A stretch of DNA of 64,000 bases, from the NCBI GenBank assembly GCA_963837165.1, contig CAWIMD010000002.1, positions 496,001-560,000 on the forward strand. Reading direction: 5' to 3'. The notes beneath the pieces were generated by a model. It had not been told where the DNA came from and did not search any database. It worked only from the letters and a program-made list of their open reading frames with translations. A program made the position numbers and the translations under genes. This stretch comes from JAENWD01 sp963837165 (GTDB taxonomy: Bacteria > Acidobacteriota > Vicinamibacteria > Vicinamibacterales > JAENWD01). Numbering within the stretch: position 1 is the first letter of the stretch; each line of letters starts with the position of its first letter. Positions 49,615 through 57,520 of this stretch are shown here, in pieces.

Positions 49615-50870
49615 TCGGCAACCGCTGGTTTCAGCTGGCCGTGTCGCTGGTGGCGATGATCATGATCGCCAACCTGCAGTACGCCTGGACGCTGTTCGTG
49701 CCGTCGATCCAGCGCGGCACGTCGTGGAGCCTCGCCGAGATCCAGTGGGCCTTCAGCCTGTTCATCTTCTTCCAGACCTGGGCGCAGCCCGTGCAGGGCT
49801 GGCTCGTCGATCGCCTCGGGCCGAGCGGGTTCATCGCGGCCGCCGGCGTGCTCTGCGGCGCCGGGTGGGCGGGCATGGGGCTGACCGGCTCGCTGCCGCT
49901 GTTCTACCTGCTGTACGTCGTCGCCGGAATTGGCGCCGCGCTGGTGTACAGCGGCTGCATGGCATCGGCCATCAAGTGGTTTCGGGCGCGCCGCGGTCTC
50001 GCGGCGGGCCTCATGGCCGCCGGGTTCGGCGGCGGGACGGCGCTGTTCATCCCCGTGATCGAGTGGCTGATCCAGACCCGCGGGTATCGCGCGGCGTTCG
50101 TCTGGTCCGGGATCGTGCAGGGCACGGTCATCCTGGCGCTCGCCGGCTGGATTCGCCATCCGCGCTCCGAGCTCGTGGACGTGATCGTGGAGCCCTCCGC
50201 GGCCCGCCTGCCGGTTGCGACGCCGCAGCGCTCGACGCCGCAGTTCACCACGCTCGACATGCTGCGTTCGGGACGGTTCTACGTCCTGTACGCCGCCTTC
50301 GTCCTGATGTCCACCGGCGGGCTGCTGGTGACCGCCCAGGCCCGGCCGATGTCGGTGCACTGGGGATACCCCGCCGACGTGATTACGCTTGCCGTCGCGC
50401 TCGGGGCCATTGCGAACGGCGCGAGCCGGATCGCCTGGGGCGCGGTCTCCGACCGCCTGGGACGCGAGACGACGATGGCCGCCGCCTTCGCCCTGCACGC
50501 GATCGCGCTGCTGGTGCTGGCCGCGCTCGGATCGCGATCCCCGGCCTGGTTCGTCGGCGCGCTGGTGCTGATCTTCTTCACGTGGGGCGAGGTCTTCTCT
50601 CTGTTCCCGTCAACCCTCGGCGACTACTTCGGCGCGAGACATGCCACCTCGAACTACAGCATGCTCTACACCGCGAAGGGCGTGTCGGCCCTGATTGTCG
50701 CGGGCGGCCCGGCCGCGCTGCTGTTCGAGCGTTACGGCAGCTGGACGCCGGTGCTGGCGATGAGCGTGGTCATGGCGTTGGCCGCCGCGGCACTCGCCCT
50801 CGCGCTGCGGGCCCGGGCGGAGCGCGGCGTATACTATGCGCCGACCTCCCGGCCCGCTCGTTCCAGGTAG
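49611..50870 (+). CDS. OxlT-like MFS transporter, probable oxalate/formate carrier
   Basis: The 419-residue protein has 12 predicted membrane helices and the MFS A-motif region GWLVDRLGPSGF. Features of the oxalate:formate antiporter family include SLAEIQWAFSLFIFFQTWAQPVQG, AIKWFRARRGLAAGLMAAGFGGG, and in the second half WGAVSDRLGRE and FSLFPSTLGDYFGARHATSNY. Its GTG start overlaps the stop of the PanE-like gene by four bases, making a three-gene translationally coupled unit. Import of oxalate is the simplest role; other dicarboxylates or monocarboxylates cannot be excluded. Confidence 0.85.
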   Translation: MIGNRWFQLAVSLVAMIMIANLQYAWTLFVPSIQRGTSWSLAEIQWAFSLFIFFQTWAQPVQGWLVDRLGPSGFIAAAGVLCGAGWAGMGLTGSLPLFYLLYVVAGIGAALVYSGCMASAIKWFRARRGLAAGLMAAGFGGGTALFIPVIEWLIQTRGYRAAFVWSGIVQGTVILALAGWIRHPRSELVDVIVEPSAARLPVATPQRSTPQFTTLDMLRSGRFYVLYAAFVLMSTGGLLVTAQARPMSVHWGYPADVITLAVALGAIANGASRIAWGAVSDRLGRETTMAAAFALHAIALLVLAALGSRSPAWFVGALVLIFFTWGEVFSLFPSTLGDYFGARHATSNYSMLYTAKGVSALIVAGGPAALLFERYGSWTPVLAMSVVMALAAAALALALRARAERGVYYAPTSRPARSR

Positions 50871-52622
50871 ATGCCCTCGCCTTCCCCCCGCCGGCACCGG
50901 CACCCGGATGCTCCCGCCACGCGGCTCGACGACCTCGTGATCGCCGGGCTGGGCATCGTGGCGCTGATCGGGCTCATGCGCGGCGCCGCGCCGCTCGTCC
51001 CCTCCGTTCCCTGGCTGCGGACGCCATCGTTCGCGCTGTCAGCCGGTCTGCTGGTGACCTGGATCGGCGGGCGATATGCGTGGCGGCATCGCGCCACGCT
51101 GGTCCCGTCGGCCGCGCCCGCTCTTCGCCGATACGCCCCCGAACTGATCGTCGGCGTCCTCTTCGTGACGGGCCTCGCTCTCCGCCTCTCGGGCATCGGG
51201 TTCGGCGCGCCGCTCGTCATCCACCCGGACGAGAGCACCGTCGTCAACGTGACCACGTACATGGTGCGGACCGGCTGGTTCAAGCCGCCGGTGCCCTACC
51301 ACTACCCCACCGTCTTTCCGTACCTGATGCTCCCGGCCTTCGCGCTGTACTACGTGAAGGGACGGATCGCCGGCCTCTGGACGTCGCTGGCGACGATGGA
51401 CCGGAACGCGTTCGGATTCTTCGAGCTGGCGCGCGCGCACAGCGCCGTGCTCGGCGCGCTGACGATCGTCCTCGTCTACGTCCTGGCCAGGCAGATCTGG
51501 AGCGGCGACCGGGGCCGCTGGTCGGGCGCGCTGGCGGCGCTGTTCGTCACCTTCTCGTTCAATCATGTGAAGGAGAGCCACTTCGGCGTCACCGACGCGG
51601 CCCTGACCTTCTTCGTGGCGCTGGCATTCCTGGCGATCCTCCACGCGCTTCGACGCGGGACGACCGGCGCGTACGCGGTGGCCGGGCTCGCCTGCGGGAT
51701 CGCGTGCGCGACCAAATACAGTGGCCTTCCCGTGGCGGCCGGCCTCGTGATCGCCCACGCCGCCGGCGGCCGCGACGCCCTGAGGCGCTGGCCTCGCCTG
51801 GCGATCGGCCTGGCCGCGGTGCCCGTCGGTTTCTTCCTGGGCTATCCGTACGCGCTGCTCAACTGGCCGCCGTTCCTGGAGCACCTGGGATGGCTGAGCA
51901 GTATGTCCGACGGACCGCGGGACATCGCGGGCCGGTTCGACTACCTGGCGCTGTACGCGACCAAGAGCGGGTTCGGCTGGCCCTTCACGATCGTCCTTGC
52001 CGTCGCCAGCGTGTTCGCGGTGTATCGACGCAAGCCGGGGGAGCTGGTCGCCGTCGGCGTGATGGCGATGTTGATCGCGTCGATCACGCACTCGTCACAT
52101 CGGTTCTTTCCGCGCTACCTCCTGCCCGTGCTGCCGTTTGCCGCGCTGCTCGTCGCCGGCGCCCTGATGGACGGCGCCGCCTGGCTGGCGGAGCGCGCGC
52201 CTCGGCGGGCGCGAGTCGTGCCGGCCCTCCTCGCGCTGGCCTCCCTGCTGCTGGTCCTGCCGCAGGCGGTGCAGGCCGTCGACTTCGTGCGCGCGATCCA
52301 GCGGCCCGACACGCGCGTCCAGGCCTACCACTACATCCTCGACCACCTGCCGCGGGGCAGCGTGATCGCGACAGAGGACCCGTTCCTGCGGCTGCCGACC
52401 GGGTATCGCCTGCTCAAGGTGACGCCGCTTCAGTCCCGCACCGCCGGGCAGTTCGCACGAGCCGGCGTGGACGCGCTGGTCTTCACGTCGGATCGGGACG
52501 CGCCGGCGGACCCGGCGCGCGACGCGCTTCGCCAGAGCTATCCGCTGGGGATGGCGTTTCCGGCCGGTCCGCGGACGGCGCCCGGCCCCACGATCACGCT
52601 GCACCTTGCTCCCCCACGCTGA
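50871..52622 (+). CDS. ArnT/PMT-like membrane glycosyltransferase
   Basis: The 583-residue protein has about ten to twelve membrane helices. The catalytic first-loop signature is an acidic motif after helix two (LVIHPDESTVVN, near residues 112-123), followed by Y-H-Y-P-T. A second motif has FSFNHVKESHFGVTDAALTFF. This is the GT-C layout of dolichyl-phosphate-mannose and ArnT-type transferases, which move a sugar from a polyprenyl-phosphate carrier at the periplasmic face. The ATG directly follows the stop of the carrier gene, but the function suits the downstream glycan genes better. Acceptor unknown. Confidence 0.85.
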   Translation: MPSPSPRRHRHPDAPATRLDDLVIAGLGIVALIGLMRGAAPLVPSVPWLRTPSFALSAGLLVTWIGGRYAWRHRATLVPSAAPALRRYAPELIVGVLFVTGLALRLSGIGFGAPLVIHPDESTVVNVTTYMVRTGWFKPPVPYHYPTVFPYLMLPAFALYYVKGRIAGLWTSLATMDRNAFGFFELARAHSAVLGALTIVLVYVLARQIWSGDRGRWSGALAALFVTFSFNHVKESHFGVTDAALTFFVALAFLAILHALRRGTTGAYAVAGLACGIACATKYSGLPVAAGLVIAHAAGGRDALRRWPRLAIGLAAVPVGFFLGYPYALLNWPPFLEHLGWLSSMSDGPRDIAGRFDYLALYATKSGFGWPFTIVLAVASVFAVYRRKPGELVAVGVMAMLIASITHSSHRFFPRYLLPVLPFAALLVAGALMDGAAWLAERAPRRARVVPALLALASLLLVLPQAVQAVDFVRAIQRPDTRVQAYHYILDHLPRGSVIATEDPFLRLPTGYRLLKVTPLQSRTAGQFARAGVDALVFTSDRDAPADPARDALRQSYPLGMAFPAGPRTAPGPTITLHLAPPR

Positions 52623-53682
52623 GGCCGGCGGCGCGACGCCTGCGCGCGGACCACGCCGGACGCTGACCGCGGCGTTCTGGACCATCCTGGCGGCGGCCTT
52701 CGTGTGGTGGTTCCTCCACGGCGTGGACCTGCGCGCGGTCGCGGCGAGGATCGGGCGGATCCGGGTCGGCTATCTCGCCGCAGCCGTGGCGCTGTCGCTG
52801 AGCGGGTTCATCGTGCGCAGCCGCCGCTGGCAGTATTTCCTGGCGCCGCTCAAGCCGGTCCGCCTGTCCTCGGCCGCGGCGGCCGTCTTCGAGGGCTGGA
52901 CGATCACGGCCATCCTTCCCGGGCGGCTGGGTGAAGCGGCGCGGGCGGTGCTGCTGGCGCGCCGTGAGCGCCTGGCGGTCAGCGCCGTGCTCGGGACGGT
53001 CGTGCTCGAGCGGCTGCTCGACGCGCTCGTCGTGGTGCTGCTGCTCGTGGGATACCTTGCGGCGGCGCCGGCGGCGCTGGCCGGCCAGTCGTCCGGCGTG
53101 CTCGCGACAACGCTCCGGACCGGCGCGGTGGCGAGCATCGCGGCCCTGGCGACCATCGCGGCCGCGCTGCTGTTCGCGCACCGTCTGCCCGACCCGGTCC
53201 GGACGCGCCTCGAGCGCGCGATTGCCCGGCTGCCCGGTCCGGTCGGACGGCTCGGGTGGAGCGCGATCGCGTCGTTCGGCGGTGGGTTGAGCGCGAGCCT
53301 GAGGAGGGCGAAGGACCCGAACGCGACGATCCGCCTGCGGGCCGGAATCGCCGTCGAGACGGTCGTGCTCTGGAGCGTCGCGCTGGGCGTCCACGCGTGC
53401 CTGCTGCGGGCGTTCGGCCTCCACGTCTCGCCGCTGAAGCTCGCGCCGCTGCTCTTCCTGATCACGCTCGGGATCAGCGTGCCGACGCCGGCGGCCATCG
53501 GCTCCTACCACACGGCGGTCCAGTTCGGCCTGACGGCACTGATGGGCGCGTCCACCGACACCGCGGCCGGCTACGCGATCGTCAGCCACGCCGTGGCGTT
53601 CCTGCCCTCAGTGTCGATCGGCGCCGTGCTGCTGGCGCGCGAACGGCTGACCCTGCGCGGCATCCTCGGCGGCGGGAGTTGA
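52606..53682 (+). CDS. Flippase-like UPF0104/AglD-type membrane protein
   Basis: The 358-residue protein has about eight membrane helices and the lysylphosphatidylglycerol-synthase-TM/UPF0104 pattern. That includes the basic SRRWQYFLAPL loop, the EGWTITAILPGRLGEAARAVLLARR segment with its conserved glycine-arginine-glycine-glutamate, and VVLERLLDALVVVLLL. The C-terminus has P-T-P-A-A-I-G-S-Y-H. These proteins are associated with moving or modifying polyprenyl-linked glycans. It overlaps the upstream gene by 17 bases with a TTG start; the start is uncertain because no closer ATG or GTG precedes the conserved region. Its 3' end overlaps the convergent GT2 gene by 75 bases. Confidence 0.82.
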   Translation: MLPHAEAGGATPARGPRRTLTAAFWTILAAAFVWWFLHGVDLRAVAARIGRIRVGYLAAAVALSLSGFIVRSRRWQYFLAPLKPVRLSSAAAAVFEGWTITAILPGRLGEAARAVLLARRERLAVSAVLGTVVLERLLDALVVVLLLVGYLAAAPAALAGQSSGVLATTLRTGAVASIAALATIAAALLFAHRLPDPVRTRLERAIARLPGPVGRLGWSAIASFGGGLSASLRRAKDPNATIRLRAGIAVETVVLWSVALGVHACLLRAFGLHVSPLKLAPLLFLITLGISVPTPAAIGSYHTAVQFGLTALMGASTDTAAGYAIVSHAVAFLPSVSIGAVLLARERLTLRGILGGGS

Positions 53683-54396
53683 GGCCGTGCCGGGCCGCAG
53701 CCGGCGGGCACGCCGCATTCGCCACGCCTGACGGATGGCCGCCGCGGCCAGGCGCAGCCGCCGCGCCGACGAGTACGCCGACGTCGCGTCCGGCCGCTGG
53801 TACTTGACGACGTCGATGGCGGTCATCCGCGCGCCGGCCTGGTCGAACAGCAGCGGCACGTAGCGCGCCCCGGCCGCGTGCGCCAGGGCCGCCGCAACGG
53901 CCGGACGCCGCGCGAGGAAGAACATGCCCGTGCCCGCCGGAATGCGGCTGCCCGCGAGCGCGCGCAGGAAGTGCTTGAACAGCCGGCCGGTGATCTGGCG
54001 CCCCCGGGACTGGTGCCGCGTGGCGCGCCGCGCGAAGACGACATCCACCTCCGTCTCGAGCGCCGCGACGAGCGCGGGCAGCGCCTCGGGAGGATCCTGG
54101 AGATCGGCGTCCATCACCGCCACCAGGTCGCCGCGGCTGACGGCGAGACCGGCCAGCACCGCCCGGTGCTGACCGGCGTTTGCCGGCATCTCGACGAGGA
54201 CCACGCGCGGATCGCCGGCGCGGCACTCGCGAATCCACTCCAGCGAGCCGTCAGCCCCCTTGTCGTCCACGAACAGCAGCTCATGATCCGGCGTCAGGCC
54301 CGTCAGCGCGGCCGTGAGCCGGCGATGAAGCTCCGGCAGGTGCGAGCGGTTGTGATACACGGGCAGGACCACCGAGATCCGCCCCGGCGGGGTCAT
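53608..54396 (-). CDS. Family 2 glycosyltransferase, dolichyl-phosphate-mannose-synthase-like
   Basis: The 262-residue protein has a GT-A fold of family GT2. It has ISVVLPVYHNRSHLPEL at the N-terminus, a FVDDKGADGS nucleotide-binding turn, and the DxD-type metal motif in VAVMDADLQDPPEALP (near residue 97). A DPM1/GtrB-like C-terminal region with GRLFKHFLRALAGSRIP follows. Unlike GtrB proteins it lacks two clear C-terminal membrane helices. It would load a sugar onto a polyprenyl phosphate that the neighbouring GT-C enzyme could use. The start overlaps the stop of the NeuD-like gene (ATGA). Confidence 0.88.
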   Translation of the reverse strand: MTPPGRISVVLPVYHNRSHLPELHRRLTAALTGLTPDHELLFVDDKGADGSLEWIRECRAGDPRVVLVEMPANAGQHRAVLAGLAVSRGDLVAVMDADLQDPPEALPALVAALETEVDVVFARRATRHQSRGRQITGRLFKHFLRALAGSRIPAGTGMFFLARRPAVAAALAHAAGARYVPLLFDQAGARMTAIDVVKYQRPDATSAYSSARRLRLAAAAIRQAWRMRRARRLRPGTASTPAAEDAAQGQPFARQQHGADRH

Positions 54397-55016
54397 CGCG
54401 GGTCCACACCCTGCTTCTTGATGACGGCCGGCGAACCCGCGACGAGCGCGTGATCCGGGACGTCCCGCTTGACGAGCGCGCCGGCCGCGATCACGACGCC
54501 GTGGCCGATCGTCAGGCGCTCGAGGACGATCGCCCCCATGCCGACGTAGGTGCCGTCGCCGATCGTTCCCGCACCGGCGATGTTGGCGCCGGGCTGGATC
54601 GTGACGTAATCGCCGATCTTCGCGTGGTGCCCGACGTGCGACCCGCGGTTGAGGAAGACGTGGCGTCCGATCTGCGCGTGGCTCCCGACGAGCACCCCGC
54701 TGGAGGCCACCGTGCCCTCGCCCAGGGTCGTCGGCGGCAGCACGGTCGCCGTCGGGTGGACCAGGGTCACGAACGAGGCGCGGTCGGCCGCCTGCTCGAT
54801 GTAGGCGCGGCGGCGGGTGGTGGACAGGGCGCAGACCGCCGGCGCGCCGGCCGGCAGGTCGTCAACCCAGATGATGGGGCGCTCGCAGACGAACTGGCCC
54901 ACCCGCCCGGGATCGAGATTCTCGACGAACGCCTCGACGGCAAAGCCGCTCGTCGTCGCGAGCGCGAAGAACTCTTCGGCGAGAAGGCCCGTACCGAGGA
55001 TGTAGAGATCCGGCAT
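54393..55016 (-). CDS. NeuD/PglD-family sugar O- or N-acyltransferase
   Basis: The 207-residue protein has an N-terminal Rossmann-like domain (Y-I-L-G-T-G-L-L-A-E-E, residues 5-15) and a left-handed beta-helix of hexapeptide repeats (about 85-195). The helix has the catalytic histidine region N-R-G-S-H-V-G-H-H-A-K-I-G-D-Y and then GANIAGAGTIGDGTYVG. The family uses acetyl-CoA to modify aminosugars or sialic-acid-like sugars used in surface glycans. It is the first gene of a two-gene operon with the GT2 enzyme, supporting a role in envelope glycan decoration. Confidence 0.9.
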   Translation of the reverse strand: MPDLYILGTGLLAEEFFALATTSGFAVEAFVENLDPGRVGQFVCERPIIWVDDLPAGAPAVCALSTTRRRAYIEQAADRASFVTLVHPTATVLPPTTLGEGTVASSGVLVGSHAQIGRHVFLNRGSHVGHHAKIGDYVTIQPGANIAGAGTIGDGTYVGMGAIVLERLTIGHGVVIAAGALVKRDVPDHALVAGSPAVIKKQGVDPR

Positions 55017-55097
55017 CGAGCGCTGAGTATATCCCGCGCATCGCCTGAGCCTGCGGGTGTCCGAGCGGCCGGGCTGAGGCCGTGTGGCCCGCGAGCG

Positions 55098-55994
55098 CTA
55101 CCAGGGCGGCAGCGTCATGAACAGGAACGCTGTCAGGTACGTGTCCTTCGATGCCCGCAGCTCGGCCGCCGTCCCCCTGAAGACGATCCGCCCGCCGTGC
55201 AGCACCATGAAGCTGGCACGACCCGCCGCGTTGGCATCGGGCAGGATCCGGACGCCGCCTGCGTCGCGGACCGCCACGTGCGTGGCCACGTAGAACGCAT
55301 CCCGAATCTGATGGGTCACTGCGATTGAGGTGACGTGCTGCAGATCCCGGAGCTTGACGAGCTCGTCGTCGACGGTCGTGGCGATAATCGGATCCAGCCC
55401 CGAGGTCGGGTCGTCGAAGAGCAGCAGGCGTGGCCATGCCGCCATGGCGCGCGCGATGGCGACCCGACGCCGCTGGCCTCCGGACAGCTCCGATGGCATC
55501 CGGTCGATGTACTCCTCGAGCCCGATGAAGCCAAGCACTTCCTCGACACGCCGGTGGACATCGGCCTCCGGCATGTCGGTTTCCTCGAAGAGGCGGTAGC
55601 CCACGTTGTCTTCCACCGTGAGCGAGTCGAACAAGGCGTTCTCCTGGAACAGCATGCCGATGCCGGCGCGGACGCGCATGAGCTCGTGCTCGGGCATCGT
55701 GTCGATCCGCTCGCCGTTGACCAGGATCCGGCCTGCGTCGGGTCGGAGCAGGCCGAGAATCAGCTTCAGGATCACCGACTTGCCGGCCCCGCTCGGGCCA
55801 AGCAGGATCGTCATGCCGCCAGTCGGCACCTCGAAACTGATGTCCTCCAGCACGACGTGTTCGTCGAAGGCAAACGACACCTTGTCGAACACCACGGCCG
55901 GACCCGCCAGATCCTCGCGACGCAGATCGCGGGGACCGGGCTCGACAATCGCGTCCGGCGCACGGGCAGCCGGCGATGGAGCAAGGACCAGCAC
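55098..55994 (-). CDS. MlaF-like ABC transporter ATP-binding protein
   Basis: The 298-residue protein has a short N-terminal extension, then an ABC ATPase. Walker A is GPSGAGKS, the Q-loop is in GMLFQENALFDSLTV, the signature is LSGGQRRRVAIARA, Walker B is LLLFDDPTSGLDP, and the switch histidine is in VTHQ. The ENALFDSLTV sequence is typical of Mla/Mkl phospholipid-transport ATPases. No MlaE permease or MlaD gene is nearby, so it is an orphan. GTG 55994, 12 bases after the USP stop, is the best start; the frame is open farther upstream but only as shadow sequence. Confidence 0.88.
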   Translation of the reverse strand: MLVLAPSPAARAPDAIVEPGPRDLRREDLAGPAVVFDKVSFAFDEHVVLEDISFEVPTGGMTILLGPSGAGKSVILKLILGLLRPDAGRILVNGERIDTMPEHELMRVRAGIGMLFQENALFDSLTVEDNVGYRLFEETDMPEADVHRRVEEVLGFIGLEEYIDRMPSELSGGQRRRVAIARAMAAWPRLLLFDDPTSGLDPIIATTVDDELVKLRDLQHVTSIAVTHQIRDAFYVATHVAVRDAGGVRILPDANAAGRASFMVLHGGRIVFRGTAAELRASKDTYLTAFLFMTLPPW

Positions 55995-56005
55995 GGGTGG
56001 CGACC

Positions 56006-57502
56006 TCAGCGCCGCAGCGTCAGCACCGGGCACGTGGCCTGCCGGACCACGTGGTTGGTCGTCGAGCCGAACAGCATCACGTCGATCGGGTTGCGGCCCC
56101 GCACGCCCATGACGATCACGTCGACCTGTTCGGTTCCGGCGATCTCCAGGATCTGCTGATAGGGCTTGCCGAATGCGAGCCGGATGTCGGGCGTGCACCA
56201 GTTCCGCACCTCGGCCGGGACGAGCGACTCCAGCCGGCGCGTGGCATCCGCCCGCCACTCGGACGTGTCGTACACCCGCCTCGCCGTCGCTTCGTCCACC
56301 GGCCACTCGCCGACATGCAGCAGCGTCAGCCGCGCGTTCGCCTCCTGTGCGAGCGAGTAGGCGTACTCAAGCGCGGCGAGCGACGAGTCCGAGAAGTCGA
56401 TCGGGCACAGCACGTGCGCGAACGGCAGCGAGGAGGTCGCGACCGCGTGCGGCGGCACGGTCATCACCGGGCAGGACGCCTTGCGCAGCACCTTCTCGGT
56501 GACCGATCCCAGCAACAGGCGCTCGAACCCGCTCTGTCCGTGCGTGCCGATGACGATCAGGTCGGCCGGCAGCGTCCGGGCCTGGTCGAGGATGCAGCGT
56601 CCCGTGCTGCCCTGGTCGGCGATGACGCGCGTGCGCACCCCGGCCGCAGTGGCCGGCGCGAGCCAGCCCCGGAGCTCTTCCTCGCGTCGGGCCGGGTCGA
56701 ACTGGTTCACGAACACCTCGCCCGCTTCCGGCGGGACCTGGGCGACCGTGCTGAGCACCATCACCGGAGCCTCCACGTGCAGCGCGGCGATCTCGGCGTC
56801 GTACCACCTCGCGAGCACGATGGCGTGCTCCAGCGCGTGTCGTGAGATATCCGAGAAGTCGGTCGGGCACAGGATCTCGTGGATGTCGATCACGGCAACC
56901 TCCGTCCTGTACTCCCTGCAAGACGCTTGCTCACCCCTATTATGCGGGGAATGTCCCCCGCCGCCGCCATCGGCGGGCACATTGGCCAGCGGCTGCCGGA
57001 CTTCCGGCAGCGCCCGGTCAGCCCGGTCCGGGTGCTCGCGGGGCGCGTCGAGCAGGTCGGCCAGTTGCTCCAGGAAGTCCGCCTGGCCCTTCAGGATCTT
57101 CGTCCGCGCGGTGACGAGGTCGAACCAGGCGGCGCGGTCCACCTCGGGAAAGGCCTGGCGGCAGCCGGATCGTGGCGGCCACTCGAGCTCGAACGTATTG
57201 CTCCGCACGAGCGCCGGGTCGAGATCGAAGCGGACGGCCCAGGCGTGCACCTGCTTGCCGCCGGCCTGCCGACGCGGCGCGAGCGGCAGGAACTCGCCGG
57301 TCACCGTCACGCCGGTCTCCTCGCGGACCTCACGCACGGCCGCCTGTCGCGGGTCCTCGCCCTCGGCGAGCTCGCCCTTCGGGATGGACCACGCACCGAG
57401 GTCCTTGCGCGCCCAGTACGGCCCGCCGGGATGCACGAGCAGGACCTCGACAGGGCCGGCGGTCTGACGAAAGAGGAGGAGTCCCGCGCTCGTGGCCGAC
57501 AT
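56006..57502 (-). CDS. NUDIX hydrolase and tandem universal stress protein in one reading frame
   Basis: A single open frame of 498 residues carries an N-terminal NUDIX domain (residues about 1-155). Its box is GELAEGEDPRQAAVREVREE followed by TGV, with EWPPRSG downstream. After a low-complexity linker (about 156-203) come two USP domains (about 205-350 and 355-498), with nucleotide-loop motifs GTHGQSGFERLLLGS and MGVRGRNPIDVMLFGS. NUDIX and USP are normally separate. The linker looks like untranslated sequence, and a strong internal start exists at GTG 56893 giving a 295-residue tandem USP. So this may be two genes whose first stop has been lost, or a true fusion. Confidence 0.75.
   Translation of the reverse strand: MSATSAGLLLFRQTAGPVEVLLVHPGGPYWARKDLGAWSIPKGELAEGEDPRQAAVREVREETGVTVTGEFLPLAPRRQAGGKQVHAWAVRFDLDPALVRSNTFELEWPPRSGCRQAFPEVDRAAWFDLVTARTKILKGQADFLEQLADLLDAPREHPDRADRALPEVRQPLANVPADGGGGGHSPHNRGEQASCREYRTEVAVIDIHEILCPTDFSDISRHALEHAIVLARWYDAEIAALHVEAPVMVLSTVAQVPPEAGEVFVNQFDPARREEELRGWLAPATAAGVRTRVIADQGSTGRCILDQARTLPADLIVIGTHGQSGFERLLLGSVTEKVLRKASCPVMTVPPHAVATSSLPFAHVLCPIDFSDSSLAALEYAYSLAQEANARLTLLHVGEWPVDEATARRVYDTSEWRADATRRLESLVPAEVRNWCTPDIRLAFGKPYQQILEIAGTEQVDVIVMGVRGRNPIDVMLFGSTTNHVVRQATCPVLTLRR
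56891..56903 (-). promoter_or_regulatory. Internal ribosome binding site and GTG start for the USP part
   Basis: GGAGG at 56899-56903 lies five bases before GTG (56891-56893), and the protein read from there begins directly at the conserved USP strand I-D-I-H-E-I-L-C-P-T-D. This supports independent translation of the tandem USP. A CATAAT hexamer about 50 bases farther upstream could be a -10 box, but no good -35 is seen. Confidence 0.6.
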
Positions 57503-57520
57503 GCAAGGCCCGCCTCGAGG

